Shown: piece by piece, positions 11,339 through 20,977 of the stretch | Numbering within the stretch: position 1 is the stretch's first letter | Layout: each line of letters begins with the position of its first letter | Assembly: GCA_001936135.1 (NCBI GenBank) | Contig: CP012816.1 | Coordinates: 3,283,501 to 3,347,500, forward strand | DNA length: 64,000 bases | Reading direction: 5' to 3' | Origin: Saccharomycopsis fibuligera x Saccharomycopsis cf. fibuligera | Lineage: Eukaryota; Ascomycota; Saccharomycetes; Ascoideales; Saccharomycopsidaceae | Program-made: the position numbers and the translations under genes | The notes under the pieces: generated by a model | Databases searched by the model: none | Seen by the model: the letters and a program-made list of their open reading frames with translations, nothing else | What the model was told of the DNA's origin: nothing

Positions 11339-14214
11339 ATGGCCGCCATGGAAAACGTGAGGAATGGCAAGCGGAAAAGTGATCAGGTATGTATTTATGT
11401 GTCTACGTTGTCGGCTGGTGTTTAGATCACTGGAGATAATACACGAATGAATTGATTTTAGATAGCTAACCAATATTAATTTAGATCAGCACCGATGCCA
11501 GTAGTAGCGAAGAAAGCACATATACAGATAACTATTACTTCACGCAGCCTAGAGAAAAATCACCGGTCAAGGCCAGTATCGAAAGACATCCATTGACCCT
11601 GCATCATTCTGATATCCGATTAAGTCTTCTTCCTTATACCCCAGGAAAACAAAGACGAAGCAGTATTCGAAGAAACTCAAGAACCCCAAGAAAGATAAAA
11701 AGAACGCCGACAAGCCCATTTGCTCAACAATCAGTGGCACAGCAGAGTTACAAAAAACCTCTTATGATACGAAATAGAAGAAGACATGTCTCGCCCTTGA
11801 ATGACTTGCGAATGCTTACGAGAGTAATAACTCATGAACGAGAAACTATAGATGCTGAATTACACGGTCGTCCAAGACCAACGTATCGGGTTGGCATGGA
11901 TAATCAGGAAAATAACCAAGCAGAAGAAGAAAGAGTCAGTCCAACAGTAAGCACTGAAAGTAGAAGAGGCTCAAGGAGTAAACGACAAAGCGATGACAAT
12001 GCAAGTACAAAAGAAGCAGAAGAAGATAACACTGATGAAGAATCTTCAAAAATCATAAATAATTCAAGAAGGGAGGCGTTCATGGATAAGCAAAAACGGT
12101 TGCAGCAGAATCACCAGAGCCGAAAGCTGGACCTTGATCTGTCAAGTGATACTTCAAATGAACATTTTGCTGATCCATTTATCGAAAATGAAATCAATAG
12201 AATTACGCAAAGCATAAAAAATACAAGAAATTTGTCTAATTCTTCTCGAAGATCATCCCGGCAAGATAGTTTCTTGTCTAGAATGTCAATCGAAGAAGAG
12301 TTTCCATATAATGGGAAAGAACCCTCGCCAACCCCAGAGAGAAAGAAAATTTTACATACTCCAACATCAATCTCGCCAATTACTCCAATATCAATAAAAC
12401 GGCTAGGTTATCTAAACCGGAGTAATAGTTTTACTGTTAATGAAAATGAAACCAGTATGGCAAACAGCAATGTGCAAATTAAGCAAAAATTTGATACAAA
12501 AGAAAATGAACGTACTGAGGACAACTTGATGGAGAAAGATCAGGGAGAGCACAATAACACCACAACCATCTTTGAAATTGAGGACAAAACAGAAGAATTT
12601 ACACAAAATATTATCTATGAGCAACAGCAATCAACGTTACACGGAGATGTTGATGTTAACGGGAATACAGAGCAGGGTGCTAATGAGCCTCGAGTGACTT
12701 CTACACAACTGAATGTTGATGATAGCGAAGGAGACGGGAATATTAGTGCTGACGCCGAAAGACTAATAGAAGAAGGTGAAAATGAAGACATCGAGCAAAA
12801 TGTTAGGAAAGATGTCAGACAAGATGTAGAAAAAGGAATTTTTAATACAGAAGAAAACAGTGCTGAGCAGAACAGCAGTAGCATAGTAATGAATGACCCA
12901 AGTCACGAAAGTACCAATGGAAGTGATAAAACGCCCACTGTTGATGAAAATGAACTAGCGGTTGCATTTAGTAATGATAATGAGCACTATAATTATAATG
13001 ATGATGATGATGATGAGGATGATGACGACGCCATTGGTGACATTGATGGTCGCGGATTTGAATTGTATGAGCAAGAACAGGACCGAGAACAAGAACCAGA
13101 ACAAGAACCAGAACAAGAACAAGAGCAGGAGCAGGAGCAGGAGCAGGAGCATGTCCATCTGGCGTTTGAAAATATTCATGCAAATGAGGGACAAGAAAGC
13201 GTGCAAGACGATTCATTGTCAGAGCGCTCAGCAGGTTATGAAAATGTTACGTCTCATGCACCATTAAATGATGCAGAAAACTCTGACACTTTGCATGCTC
13301 CTTTAAATGATGCTAATACGTCAAAATCTTCTCATGTTACCGATAATGAAGAAGCTAGAAGAAGGCTCAGCGAAGCACTAAGCCATAACGAATTTTCAGG
13401 GTTGATCATCCATGACGATATGGAAGATTTTGATACTGAGTTATCTTTAAATAAAGAAGAACTTGACATTGACGTACAGAATCCTATTGATTATGAAGAT
13501 ATTGGTGATCTAAATTATGCCAACTTTGGTGATTCGGGTATATTAGATGATGATGTTGATATTTTAGGACTACAGCATGTTCCTAGCGAGTCTGCGCGTC
13601 ACTCTATCTTGCCAACGTCACTAGCAGCGACAGAACCTGTGGCAAGAAACCGAACACTGCAGAAAGATAATTTATCAAGGCTACCGAGAAAATTTGTGAA
13701 GAGCCTAACTGAATATTTCATGAACAATGACTCAATTTGGAGTGACGAGAAACTAAGCGAAGATGATGAAAGTATCAATTTGCTAAGAAACTTGAGCGTT
13801 AACGGCAAAAGTGTTGACAGAAGGGGAAAAAGTAAGGCCAAACTTTCAGAAGACGTACTTGACTTGATTTGTGAATTTTCTGACATTTTCTTAGAAAACC
13901 AAATGAAAGATTTGGCTGATTTTGCCCAGCACGGCAAGCGGAAAACCATTAATATTAACGATATTATATTGTTGATGCAAAGATCAAAAGTTTTCAAAAA
14001 TGAAACCACTATGTTTGGCAATAGTATGAGTTTTTTGAGGCAGTCCGGTGCGACCAACACTAGTAATTGCAATAGAATTGGTGATGGAAGTACCAATATC
14101 TTAAATCTGATTTTTTCGTTTGCTAATGAGTTTTTTCCCTTAGAGGAGTTGAATGAGATAGAAAAGGATTTGTTTGAGGTCAGTGCATTGGGTAAATCAT
14201 TGCTGAAAGATTGA
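11339..14214 (+). CDS. CNN1: CENP-T homologue, inner kinetochore histone-fold protein (spliced)
   Basis: Centromere protein T (Cnn1 in yeast) joins CENP-W at centromeric chromatin and recruits the Ndc80 complex through its N terminus. Exons 11339-11386 and 11485-14214 give about 925 residues. The call rests on the C-terminal histone fold at about residues 800-855: SEDVLDLICEFSDIFLENQ, then DLADFAQHGKRKTININD and IILLMQRSKV, which match the CENP-T pattern of a helix, FAxHxxRKT, a loop and LLMxR, followed by a CENP-T-type tail with FFPLEEL. The N terminus carries Cdk-like TP/SP sites in SRTPRKIKRTPTSPF. The middle is long, acidic and low in complexity, with an EQ/EP repeat at about residues 544-573. 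Cnn1 proteins diverge quickly, so the symbol is by family. Two ATGs (11339, 11348) can open exon 1. Early in-frame CTGs (at TLHH and in RKLDLDLSS) would read Ser in a CTG-clade yeast. Confidence 0.82.
11387..11484 (+). other. CNN1 intron (98 bp)
   Basis: Donor GTATGT after GATCAG, branch-like GCTAAC at 11465-11470, acceptor TTTAG ending at 11484. The alternative acceptor at 11460 would bring an early stop, so 11484 is preferred. Exon 2 joins in frame to the long ORF, which itself has no good ATG near its start. Confidence 0.88.
13066..13152 (+). repeat. GARCAR-type purine hexamer repeat coding an EQ/EP tract in CNN1
   Basis: Imperfect hexamers of the kind GAACAA, GAACCA and GAGCAG encode alternating Glu-Gln and Glu-Pro. 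A (GAT)n Asp run lies just upstream at about 13000-13029. The tracts are likely length-variable. Confidence 0.85.
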
Positions 14215-14835
14215 AAAGGTTTTAGAGTTCTGTAATAGATTGCTGGAGAAGAAGATGTTCTGCTGCTTGTATTTTTAGTTCTATGTTGTATAACGTTCTT
14301 TTTGTATTATAGTGAAAGCAACAAAGGATCTGCTTTTAGGTGCCTTTATTGTCTATTGTTTATTACTTACGCTTGCGTTTAGTTCTGTGTACCAAAAGCA
14401 CTACAGTATGTTGTTGCTGGCCCGCCGGCAAAACGCCTATTGTTCACAACTATATGTTTGCGTCTCCGTCGAAACGATACGAACCCGGTTATGACTGTAA
14501 CAGCGTTCATAGCGAAGAAGCCAGCGGCCACAGCGGCTCTACTTAAGCTTCATGAGCCTCGTGTATACACTCACTTCTACATGTTTCTTGTTCTCTGTCT
14601 TTGCTATCCGTGACATTCTATTGGAACTTTACAAACGCGGAAGGGACATGGATGGAGATTGAAGTTGAAAATACTGCCAGACGGCAGCGGTGGCCCTGCA
14701 TGGCGATGCATTAGCGCACCACACAAGACAAAAAAAACATACACCAACTAAGTGTCACAATCAAATTCAAATCATATACACGTACTATACACCAGCAGCT
14801 GTCTCTTCGCCCACTGTCTAGCCAGAGCTTATTAC
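14215..14835. other. Convergent intergenic region CNN1/oxidoreductase
   Basis: 621 bases between two 3' ends. Base composition changes here: AT-rich near CNN1, then clearly richer in G+C from about 14410. Short open frames (14312-14546) look like chance. No gene assigned. Confidence 0.55.
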
Positions 14836-15960
14836 TTACTCATAACGGAAAACAATCTTCTCGGCGCTCTGCGCGCCATCAATAAGAAGTTCCAAGCTCT
14901 TTCCGGCGCTTTCCAAACCTGGAGCCAACACGTTAAGTTTAGCGGTTCTGAGCTGAGACAAGTGCGGATGCAAATCTTGTTCCCAGAACTTGTTGAAGTT
15001 GCTAACCAACTCAGGCGAGGACTTGGCGAGCAACTGGCCTCCGGCGTACTGGTCTTCGCCGCTGACAAGATACATCAAAGTGATATGGAAGTCGACGCTG
15101 CGTTTGGCATCGGTCTTGAGGTCATGCTCCTTCAAAAACAAAAGGTTGTCAAGATGGACATGTTCAGAGCCTTCGGTGGCATCGTAGGTCTGCTGCCAAG
15201 TGTGTTTAGAAGCGACTGTGTCCAAGGCATAGGCGATCTTGCCCGCAGCACAGTTCCTGATGTTCTCGACAACATGCTCATCTCTGTAATCAAACACCTT
15301 ATCGGCGCCGAGGCCAGCGAGAAACTCGTGCTGCTTTGGAGAAGCAGTGGCAAACACCGTCAAGCCAAACACGGCTTTGGCGACTTGAATGGCCAAGATG
15401 CCGGTGGCGGTGGCGCCGCCCCAGATCAATATGGCCTTAGACGCATTGGCGGCCTTGTCTCTGCTGGAGAGACCAAAATTGTGGCCAAAGGACACGCCCA
15501 ACGTGCCGAGGCCTAGGGTCACCGACGCAGCGGCCTCGAAGGTGTCAAGGGGGGCGCTCGGGTTGAGGCCCTGGGGCAAGCGTTTGTTTTCATCGAACTT
15601 GAGCGCGGCGGCGTCGTACCTGATGGCCATGTGCGCCTCAGCAGCAACGTACTGGGCAAACGCCCCGTTCGTGGGCTTCACGTTGCCTCTCAAGGTAGCA
15701 GACACAATGTCGCCCTCGCGGACGCTGGTGACTTTGGCGCCGGTCCTGACCACGTACCCGCTGACGTCGGAGCCGACGACATTGTTTTCCTCGCCGCCCA
15801 TGCCGTATCTGTGTTTCCAGTCGGTCGGGTTGGCAGCATACGCCACTGCTCTGATCAAGATTTGGGTTTCGGAGATCTCAGGCACTGCGATTTCAGCGAC
15901 TCTGACCAAGTGCGCCTTATCGGTGGAATCGGTGAAGACGGCGGCCCTTTGGGTGGACAT
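14836..15960 (-). CDS. Zinc-independent MDR-family NAD(P)H oxidoreductase, YNL134C-like
   Basis: Medium-chain dehydrogenase/reductase of the S. cerevisiae YNL134C type, a cytosolic NAD(P)H-dependent reductase of aldehydes or quinone-like substrates in stress; the substrate here is unknown. The 374 residues open with the GroES-like domain: AVAYAANPTDWKHR, then VGSDVSGYVVRTG. The Rossmann part carries ILIWGGATATGILAIQVAKA with FDYRDEHVVENIR further on. Zinc-ligand cysteines of classic alcohol dehydrogenases are not seen. The gene is strikingly GC-rich (line 15541-15600 is 36/60 G+C), yet Leu is written TTG, CTC or CTT and I found no in-frame CTG, so it follows the code habits of its neighbours. 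Convergent with CNN1; promoter in the GC island. Confidence 0.88.
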   Translation of the reverse strand: MSTQRAAVFTDSTDKAHLVRVAEIAVPEISETQILIRAVAYAANPTDWKHRYGMGGEENNVVGSDVSGYVVRTGAKVTSVREGDIVSATLRGNVKPTNGAFAQYVAAEAHMAIRYDAAALKFDENKRLPQGLNPSAPLDTFEAAASVTLGLGTLGVSFGHNFGLSSRDKAANASKAILIWGGATATGILAIQVAKAVFGLTVFATASPKQHEFLAGLGADKVFDYRDEHVVENIRNCAAGKIAYALDTVASKHTWQQTYDATEGSEHVHLDNLLFLKEHDLKTDAKRSVDFHITLMYLVSGEDQYAGGQLLAKSSPELVSNFNKFWEQDLHPHLSQLRTAKLNVLAPGLESAGKSLELLIDGAQSAEKIVFRYE

Positions 15961-15972
15961 TGCTATGGCGGG

Positions 15973-16000
15973 CTGTGTGCTGTGTGCTGTGTGCTGTGTG
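15973..16000. repeat. CTGTGTG heptamer repeated four times
   Basis: Four perfect copies in the presumed 5' leader of the oxidoreductase gene, starting 13 bases upstream of its ATG. Confidence 0.9.
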
Positions 16001-16107
16001 CTGTATACGGCAGAAGTACAAGGTCAACTGGAGCTGAGCTGTCTCGGTGCCAGGACAGAAGCTGCTCCGCGAACCGTGCACACGACGAAACCAGTGGCCT
16101 TCGACAC

Positions 16108-16115
16108 TATATATA
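16108..16115 (-). promoter_or_regulatory. TATA box of the oxidoreductase gene
   Basis: TATATATA, about 148 bases upstream of the ATG at 15960. It abuts a CA dinucleotide run (to about 16140). Function is inferred from position. Confidence 0.5.
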
Positions 16116-16287
16116 CACACACACACACACACGCACACACGCACGCCCAGAGAGACAGCAGGCCCTGCAAGGAAAAATTGCCCTTGTCGACACACACAGA
16201 GGGGGGATGCGGCCTCCAGCGCCCCTGCCACAACATAGTGCTTATTAATGCGCGCACCTTCCTCCCAGCTACAACGCAGCGCCATCA

Positions 16288-16294
16288 TTACTAA
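16288..16294 (-). promoter_or_regulatory. TTACTAA, candidate Yap1/Cap1 site
   Basis: Exact TTACTAA, the classic AP-1-like element bound by yeast Yap1 (Cap1 in Candida), about 330 bases upstream of the oxidoreductase ATG. Reductases of this group are commonly oxidative-stress induced, which supports the reading. One 7-base match is not proof. Confidence 0.45.
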
Positions 16295-16630
16295 TACACA
16301 GCGGCGCTCATCAGGACGACAATCAAGGCCGGCTTGAAGCGCCACCTGGCGCGCCTGGCGGACCAGATGGTCCGCCACGCTCTGTTGGTATGACAGCTAG
16401 CCCCCTGGTTGCCAGCAGCAGCACTAGATCTGCGCTAATGCCCCCCATCTGAGGCAGGCAGCGGTGCGTTTGACGGGACCCCCCTGTTCTGCCATCAACT
16501 CCAGATCTCAATTGCACTCCGTGGAAGTGCGCTCCGTGGAAGTGCAGTGCAGCCGGAGACCAACCTGTGCGGATTTGCTGGCCTCCGCGGCTGCTCTGCC
16601 ATGGCCATCTGCGCGCACATGAATAAATGT

Positions 16631-16662
<32 letters not shown>
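16631..16662. repeat. (GCA)10 trinucleotide run
   Basis: Ten GCA units followed by GC, outside any supported gene. It is immediately followed by a 9-base perfect inverted repeat (16663-16671 and 16674-16682, two-base centre). Confidence 0.93.
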
Positions 16663-16663
<1 letters not shown>

Positions 16664-17401
16664 TGACTATGCCCATAGTCACTGCGCCAACATTGCCTCC
16701 ACCGCGCGTCGAACTGCAGCACGTCTGGGTTTCCACACGAAGGTTCTGTGGTTTTGCGAGTCAGCCAGTTAGTTGGAAAGCAGAAAGCCGGCTTTGCACT
16801 GAGAGACGGCCACCGCGGGCGGAGACATGTCAGACTCGGCGGCAGCGGAGACAGAGGCGCCGCGCGCTCGCCGCGCGCTCGCCGCTTGTATACAGCGCTG
16901 GGTGGGCTGTCCGGATGGCGGCGGCCTTTTTGCTAACCGCGCTCTGCCTGCTGCGCTCTGCCTGCTGCGCTGCCGCTGCTGCCGCCGGCGGCAGCAGCAG
17001 ACAGGCCGGAGCTGCACTGGTCCTGAAGGCACAAACAGGTTCAGCGAGAATGTAGATCACTGCGTTTGGGAGGCAGAGAGAGGCCCCCGGTGGCGGAAAA
17101 GATAGAGTGCGCTACTAGGAAAAATGGGGCAAAAAGCTTTATTTTCGGCGCATTGTATTACGGCTATAATACTCGCGCGCTTTGAACGCCAATGCAAAAA
17201 CGGAAGTGGCAGTCTCAGGCAAGCCCAAACGGAGAGGCGAAAAAACTAAGGCCTAGTGTTTTGTGTAGTGGGGGCAAAAACAGGTGCGAGGAACAAAATG
17301 TTGCAAATGAAAACGCAGAAAAGGTAGGAAAATCTCAAAAAGCGGAAAACAGTGTACTGTAGAGCGGAAGCAAACAGCAGAAGAACATGCCAAACAAAAG
17401 A

Positions 17402-17435
<34 letters not shown>

Positions 17436-17455
17436 AGAAAACAGAAAACAGAAAA

Positions 17456-17461
<6 letters not shown>

Positions 17462-17487
<26 letters not shown>
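17462..17487. repeat. (AC)13 dinucleotide run
   Basis: Perfect AC repeat inside a purine-rich stretch just downstream of HST7; the short ORFs across it are artefacts. Confidence 0.93.
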
Positions 17488-17488
<1 letters not shown>

Positions 17489-17574
17489 AAACAGAAGAGG
17501 AACAGGAACAGGAACAAGAAAAAGAACAAAAAGAAGAAAAAGAAAACAGTGCTGAAAAGCCCCATCATGCTCAG

Positions 17575-19176
17575 TCAGTGCTTCTTCATCTTCTTCACGT
17601 GCTTGCACCAATCCCTTATGTCCTGCTTAAGACTCTTCGCGTCATCTGGCGCCAAGTCTTTCTTGTACGTCACAATGAAGTCGTCCTTGAGCAAGTCGGA
17701 GGGCCCTGGTCGCTGAGACTCCTCTTTGATCAAACACAGATCCACGAACTTGGCGAAAGTATCACTGAACGGATACTGCGGCTTGGACTTTTTCATGCTC
17801 AAGTTCTGGCCATTACTGCCGCTGGACGGGTCTTGCGACGGATAGAGGCTTCGCGCAGGCACCGACGCTGGATCAATGTTGTTGCTCTTGAAGTACTTGT
17901 CGTTGAACGTCCTCAAGTTTGGTGGCGGCTCGTTGACTATGCGCTGCAACAAATCCAAGATCCCCGCCGGGGCAATATTTGCGTTGTCGCCAAACGGGAA
18001 AAACCCAGTAGCAAGCTCAACTAGCATCAACCCCAAGGACCAGATATCGCCTTTGATTGTATACTTGGCCCCTAGTATTCTTTCTGGCGACATGTATGTA
18101 CTTGTGCCCACGAACGTGTCCGCCACTGAGCCAATGAGCTCTCTAGAAACCCCAAAGTCACATAGCTTCAACGCGCCTCTGGAATTCAACAACACATTGG
18201 ACGGCTTGATATCTCTGTGAATGATTTTGTGCTGAGTGTACAAATATTTCAACCCGTTCAACACTGAGTAAGTGACGTGGTTTATGAAAAATTCTGGAAA
18301 CGGCCCATGTATCTTCAACACCTTGTCTAAGGAGCCGATATCCATATATTCCATGCATATTATCACGTTTCCTTCCTGCAAAAAAGATCCATAGAATTCA
18401 ATAATGTACTTGGATTTGCACTCATTCATAATTTTCAACTCTCTCGCTATTTGTCGCTTCACATCTTCGTTGTTCTCAATGTGAATGGTTTTTTTCGCCA
18501 TGGTCTTTTGCGATGGTGTATGTATGACTTTCAATACAGAACCCGAGTTACCAGCACCAAGATCCTCCAACCTTAGCAAATCGCTTTCTTTAAAGTTGTT
18601 GAGAGAAAATCCATCACCGTTGGAAATCCCATCTGGGGTTATAGAATTCGTAGTAACTTTCGTCGTGATTATTTGTGGTTTTGTAGCTCCCGTGTATTGT
18701 TCTTGGTGCTTTTGCCTTTGTCTAGCTTCCTGCTGTTGCTGTTGCTGCTGCTGTTGCCCTTCTCCCAAACTGAGACCTTCCATTTGTGGCGTCAACGTGC
18801 CATCGAGAACATTGGGTTTAGCAGCTGCATCAATGGGAGTTTCTGATGACGTTGTCACTTGCTGAATAGAGCTTCGCTTGGATGATCTAGCAGGAATATT
18901 CAAACTTAGTCCTCCACCGAAACCACCGTTGCTGTTACCTGCAGCACCAGTGCTGCTACCACTAGGCCCATTATCATCATTTCCCAAATTGAGACCTCGC
19001 ACATTCTTTCTCTTCAATGATTTTACCGGAAGTGGCCCTGGAGGTGAAGAAGATGTATGGTTATGGAACTGTTGTTGGGTTGAAGGTGCAGCAGGACTTT
19101 CCAGAGTGTTCAAATTCAACACTGGTATGTTTTTTCTATCAGGGTTGTTTCGTAATGATTTGATTTGAAAACTCAT
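17575..19176 (-). CDS. HST7: MAP kinase kinase of the mating/filamentation pathway
   Basis: STE7-type dual-specificity kinase (HST7 in Candida) acting between the Ste11 and Cek/Fus3-Kss1 class kinases. The chosen ATG at 19176 gives 533 residues; the frame extends upstream only through a TTG. The N-terminal third is disordered, with polyQ at about 141-149 and two MAPK docking-like motifs: RKNIPVLNLN (14-23 region) and KRKNVRGLNLG (55-65), both close to the Ste7 D-site pattern of basic residues, then L-x-L. The kinase domain spans about 200-515: G-loop GAGNSGSV, MAKK with the ATP lysine (about 228), HRD 320-322, DFG 340-342, and activation-loop Ser350/Thr354 in GSVADTFVGT. The C-terminal half is richer in G+C than the N-terminal half, in line with its closeness to the GC island. 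Confidence 0.93.
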   Translation of the reverse strand: MSFQIKSLRNNPDRKNIPVLNLNTLESPAAPSTQQQFHNHTSSSPPGPLPVKSLKRKNVRGLNLGNDDNGPSGSSTGAAGNSNGGFGGGLSLNIPARSSKRSSIQQVTTSSETPIDAAAKPNVLDGTLTPQMEGLSLGEGQQQQQQQQQEARQRQKHQEQYTGATKPQIITTKVTTNSITPDGISNGDGFSLNNFKESDLLRLEDLGAGNSGSVLKVIHTPSQKTMAKKTIHIENNEDVKRQIARELKIMNECKSKYIIEFYGSFLQEGNVIICMEYMDIGSLDKVLKIHGPFPEFFINHVTYSVLNGLKYLYTQHKIIHRDIKPSNVLLNSRGALKLCDFGVSRELIGSVADTFVGTSTYMSPERILGAKYTIKGDIWSLGLMLVELATGFFPFGDNANIAPAGILDLLQRIVNEPPPNLRTFNDKYFKSNNIDPASVPARSLYPSQDPSSGSNGQNLSMKKSKPQYPFSDTFAKFVDLCLIKEESQRPGPSDLLKDDFIVTYKKDLAPDDAKSLKQDIRDWCKHVKKMKKH

Positions 19177-20977
19177 GATGGTAATGATGATTAGAATTTT
19201 TCTTTGACACTTCCGCAACTATCTTGTGTATCTAGAAGAATATTTTTGTTTTTAACTTAAACCCAATTTTTGAGGTCTTTTTCGATGATATGATGTGTGA
19301 TCTATTTCAAGTGGATGCTTTGCTCTAAAACAATGACAAAGGTAAAAAACAAAAAAATGCGTGAACAAATGTTAATGAAATGCGTGACAGTATGTGAATT
19401 ATTGAGGTATTAACGTTGTGCTTGTTTTATTCCTTGAGTTTCTTTTGCCTTGTCTTGGTAGCCGTAAATGACAGATATCTATAACTGCGAAAAGCAAGAC
19501 TAAAGGCAAGCTAAAACCAAATAAAAAAGAGGGTATAATTATCAAATTGAGTACCGATATGTGCAGAAACCCAAATAATAGATACAAGAGCAAAATACAC
19601 AATAAAGTAAAATTTTCTAATCTTCGCCCCAGAGTCTTAGCAGTGCAAACAGAGAATATTAAACCGCTGTGAGTGTGCCCAGGAATAAGCTAAAAAGGGC
19701 AAATGACAACTGCAGCACTTAGCAATTTGCTGAATGTAAACAAAAAACGTATTTTGCAAAAACTCCCACTCTACTACTTCCAACTAGGAAGTACGCCATT
19801 ACCCGGCTATAATTCCAAAAATATTTCTAAAAATACCACTTCTTAGCAGGGCAGCAATACTACAACGGTTCGTTCAATGAGCTTAATTTATCAATTCCTT
19901 AAATCTAATATATAAACTCTAAAATCGCGACTCCTTATTTATCACTAAGACGCATTCAAAAACAGCTCAAAGAAAAAGAAAAAGAAAGAAAAAAAAAAAA
20001 AGAAAAAAAGAAAAGTACGTCAAAATATTGAAACACAGCTTCTTTAGGACCATTGTTTCAACTATTTTGGCGAAAAATAACATATACTTTGTTTCGTCTA
20101 TGGTACCCTTTGGGAAAAAATTTTATTAATTCCCGTAGCAAAAATTTTTTTTATTTTAATTTTTTTTTGTCATTTTATTTTTTTTTTTTTTTTTTTATTT
20201 TTTTATTTTTTTATTTTTTGAATAGTTTTTTGGCTTATTCTCATATTTCAAACCTCTTTCTAGTTATATAGTATTCTTGTGTAGTTCACATAACATGTAA
20301 CGTAATAAATGATGTAAATTTGAAAGTACTATTACTTTCCTCATGATCCTGAAATAATGCTACCTCTGGATGTTGATCAGCAGCAATATCATTTGACAAA
20401 TAAAAATGAAAACAAAACAAATTTCAACAATATCAAACAAAAACAAAGAAAAGAAAAAGGAGGCAGATAACAAAACAATGACTTGCGAGCAAGTAGCCTC
20501 ATGGCTTGAAAAATGAAGTAAAACAAATATTAATAAATAACAAGAAGAAAAATTAAAGGAAAACCGAACAATACCATACATGTAAGCAAAAAAAAGAAAG
20601 TAAATGAGTAATATAAAATCAATTAAACTTCAAGTCAAAAGCCAAACATGTCATGACAAAGCAAAAATAAAAAAATGAGAAGTAAAAAAATGAAAAGAAA
20701 AATAAATCAGAAATTGTGAGAGAAGCTGTCAATGATGATGATGTTGAGCAAAAAAGTATTATAAGTGGCTTCATCATATCATGCAAATGATTTTTCTTCA
20801 CAGGAGAACGCATATTGAATTGGAATTTGCAATTCAATATCATAAAAAAACACAAATGTTTCGTTTCAATTCATAAATCGGACTTCAAACTAAAAAAAAA
20901 AATGGAAATGTTTAATGTAATGTAAACATCTTGTTTGGCCTTAAAATTTTGACTTTTCTTCTATTTGACTATAGCAG
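19177..20977. other. Intergenic region upstream of HST7 / downstream of DHH1
   Basis: 1.8 kb, AT-rich, with long T and A tracts (poly-A at about 19980-20010, poly-T at about 20160-20218). Both flanking genes are on the minus strand, so the left part is the HST7 promoter and the right part the DHH1 3' flank. Small ORFs are homopolymer artefacts. A GGCTATAAT motif occurs at 19803. Confidence 0.55.

Larger units (their letters stand above)
15961..17574. other. GC-rich non-coding island
   Basis: 1.6 kb between the oxidoreductase start and the HST7 stop. The line 16801-16860 is 43/60 G+C, against 18/60 at 2041-2100. It is packed with short tandem duplications: CTGTGTG x4 at 15973-16000; a 15-base unit x2 at 16517-16546; an 11-base unit x2 at 16861-16882; a 14-base unit x2 at 16941-16968. 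It also has CA runs and a GCA run. Several overlapping ORFs on both strands exist only because stop codons are rare in such DNA; none shows a family motif. The right end (17390-17550) is purine-rich and A-rich. It must include the oxidoreductase promoter. Confidence 0.75.

Noticed and set aside
14752-15516. 254-codon plus-strand ORF
   Set aside because: It is antisense to the oxidoreductase gene, whose minus-strand frame has clear MDR motifs.
15389-17105. Several long overlapping ORFs on both strands of the GC island (up to 301 codons)
   Set aside because: They overlap one another in many frames, have no family motifs or sensible starts, and arise because stop codons are rare in G+C-rich repeat DNA.
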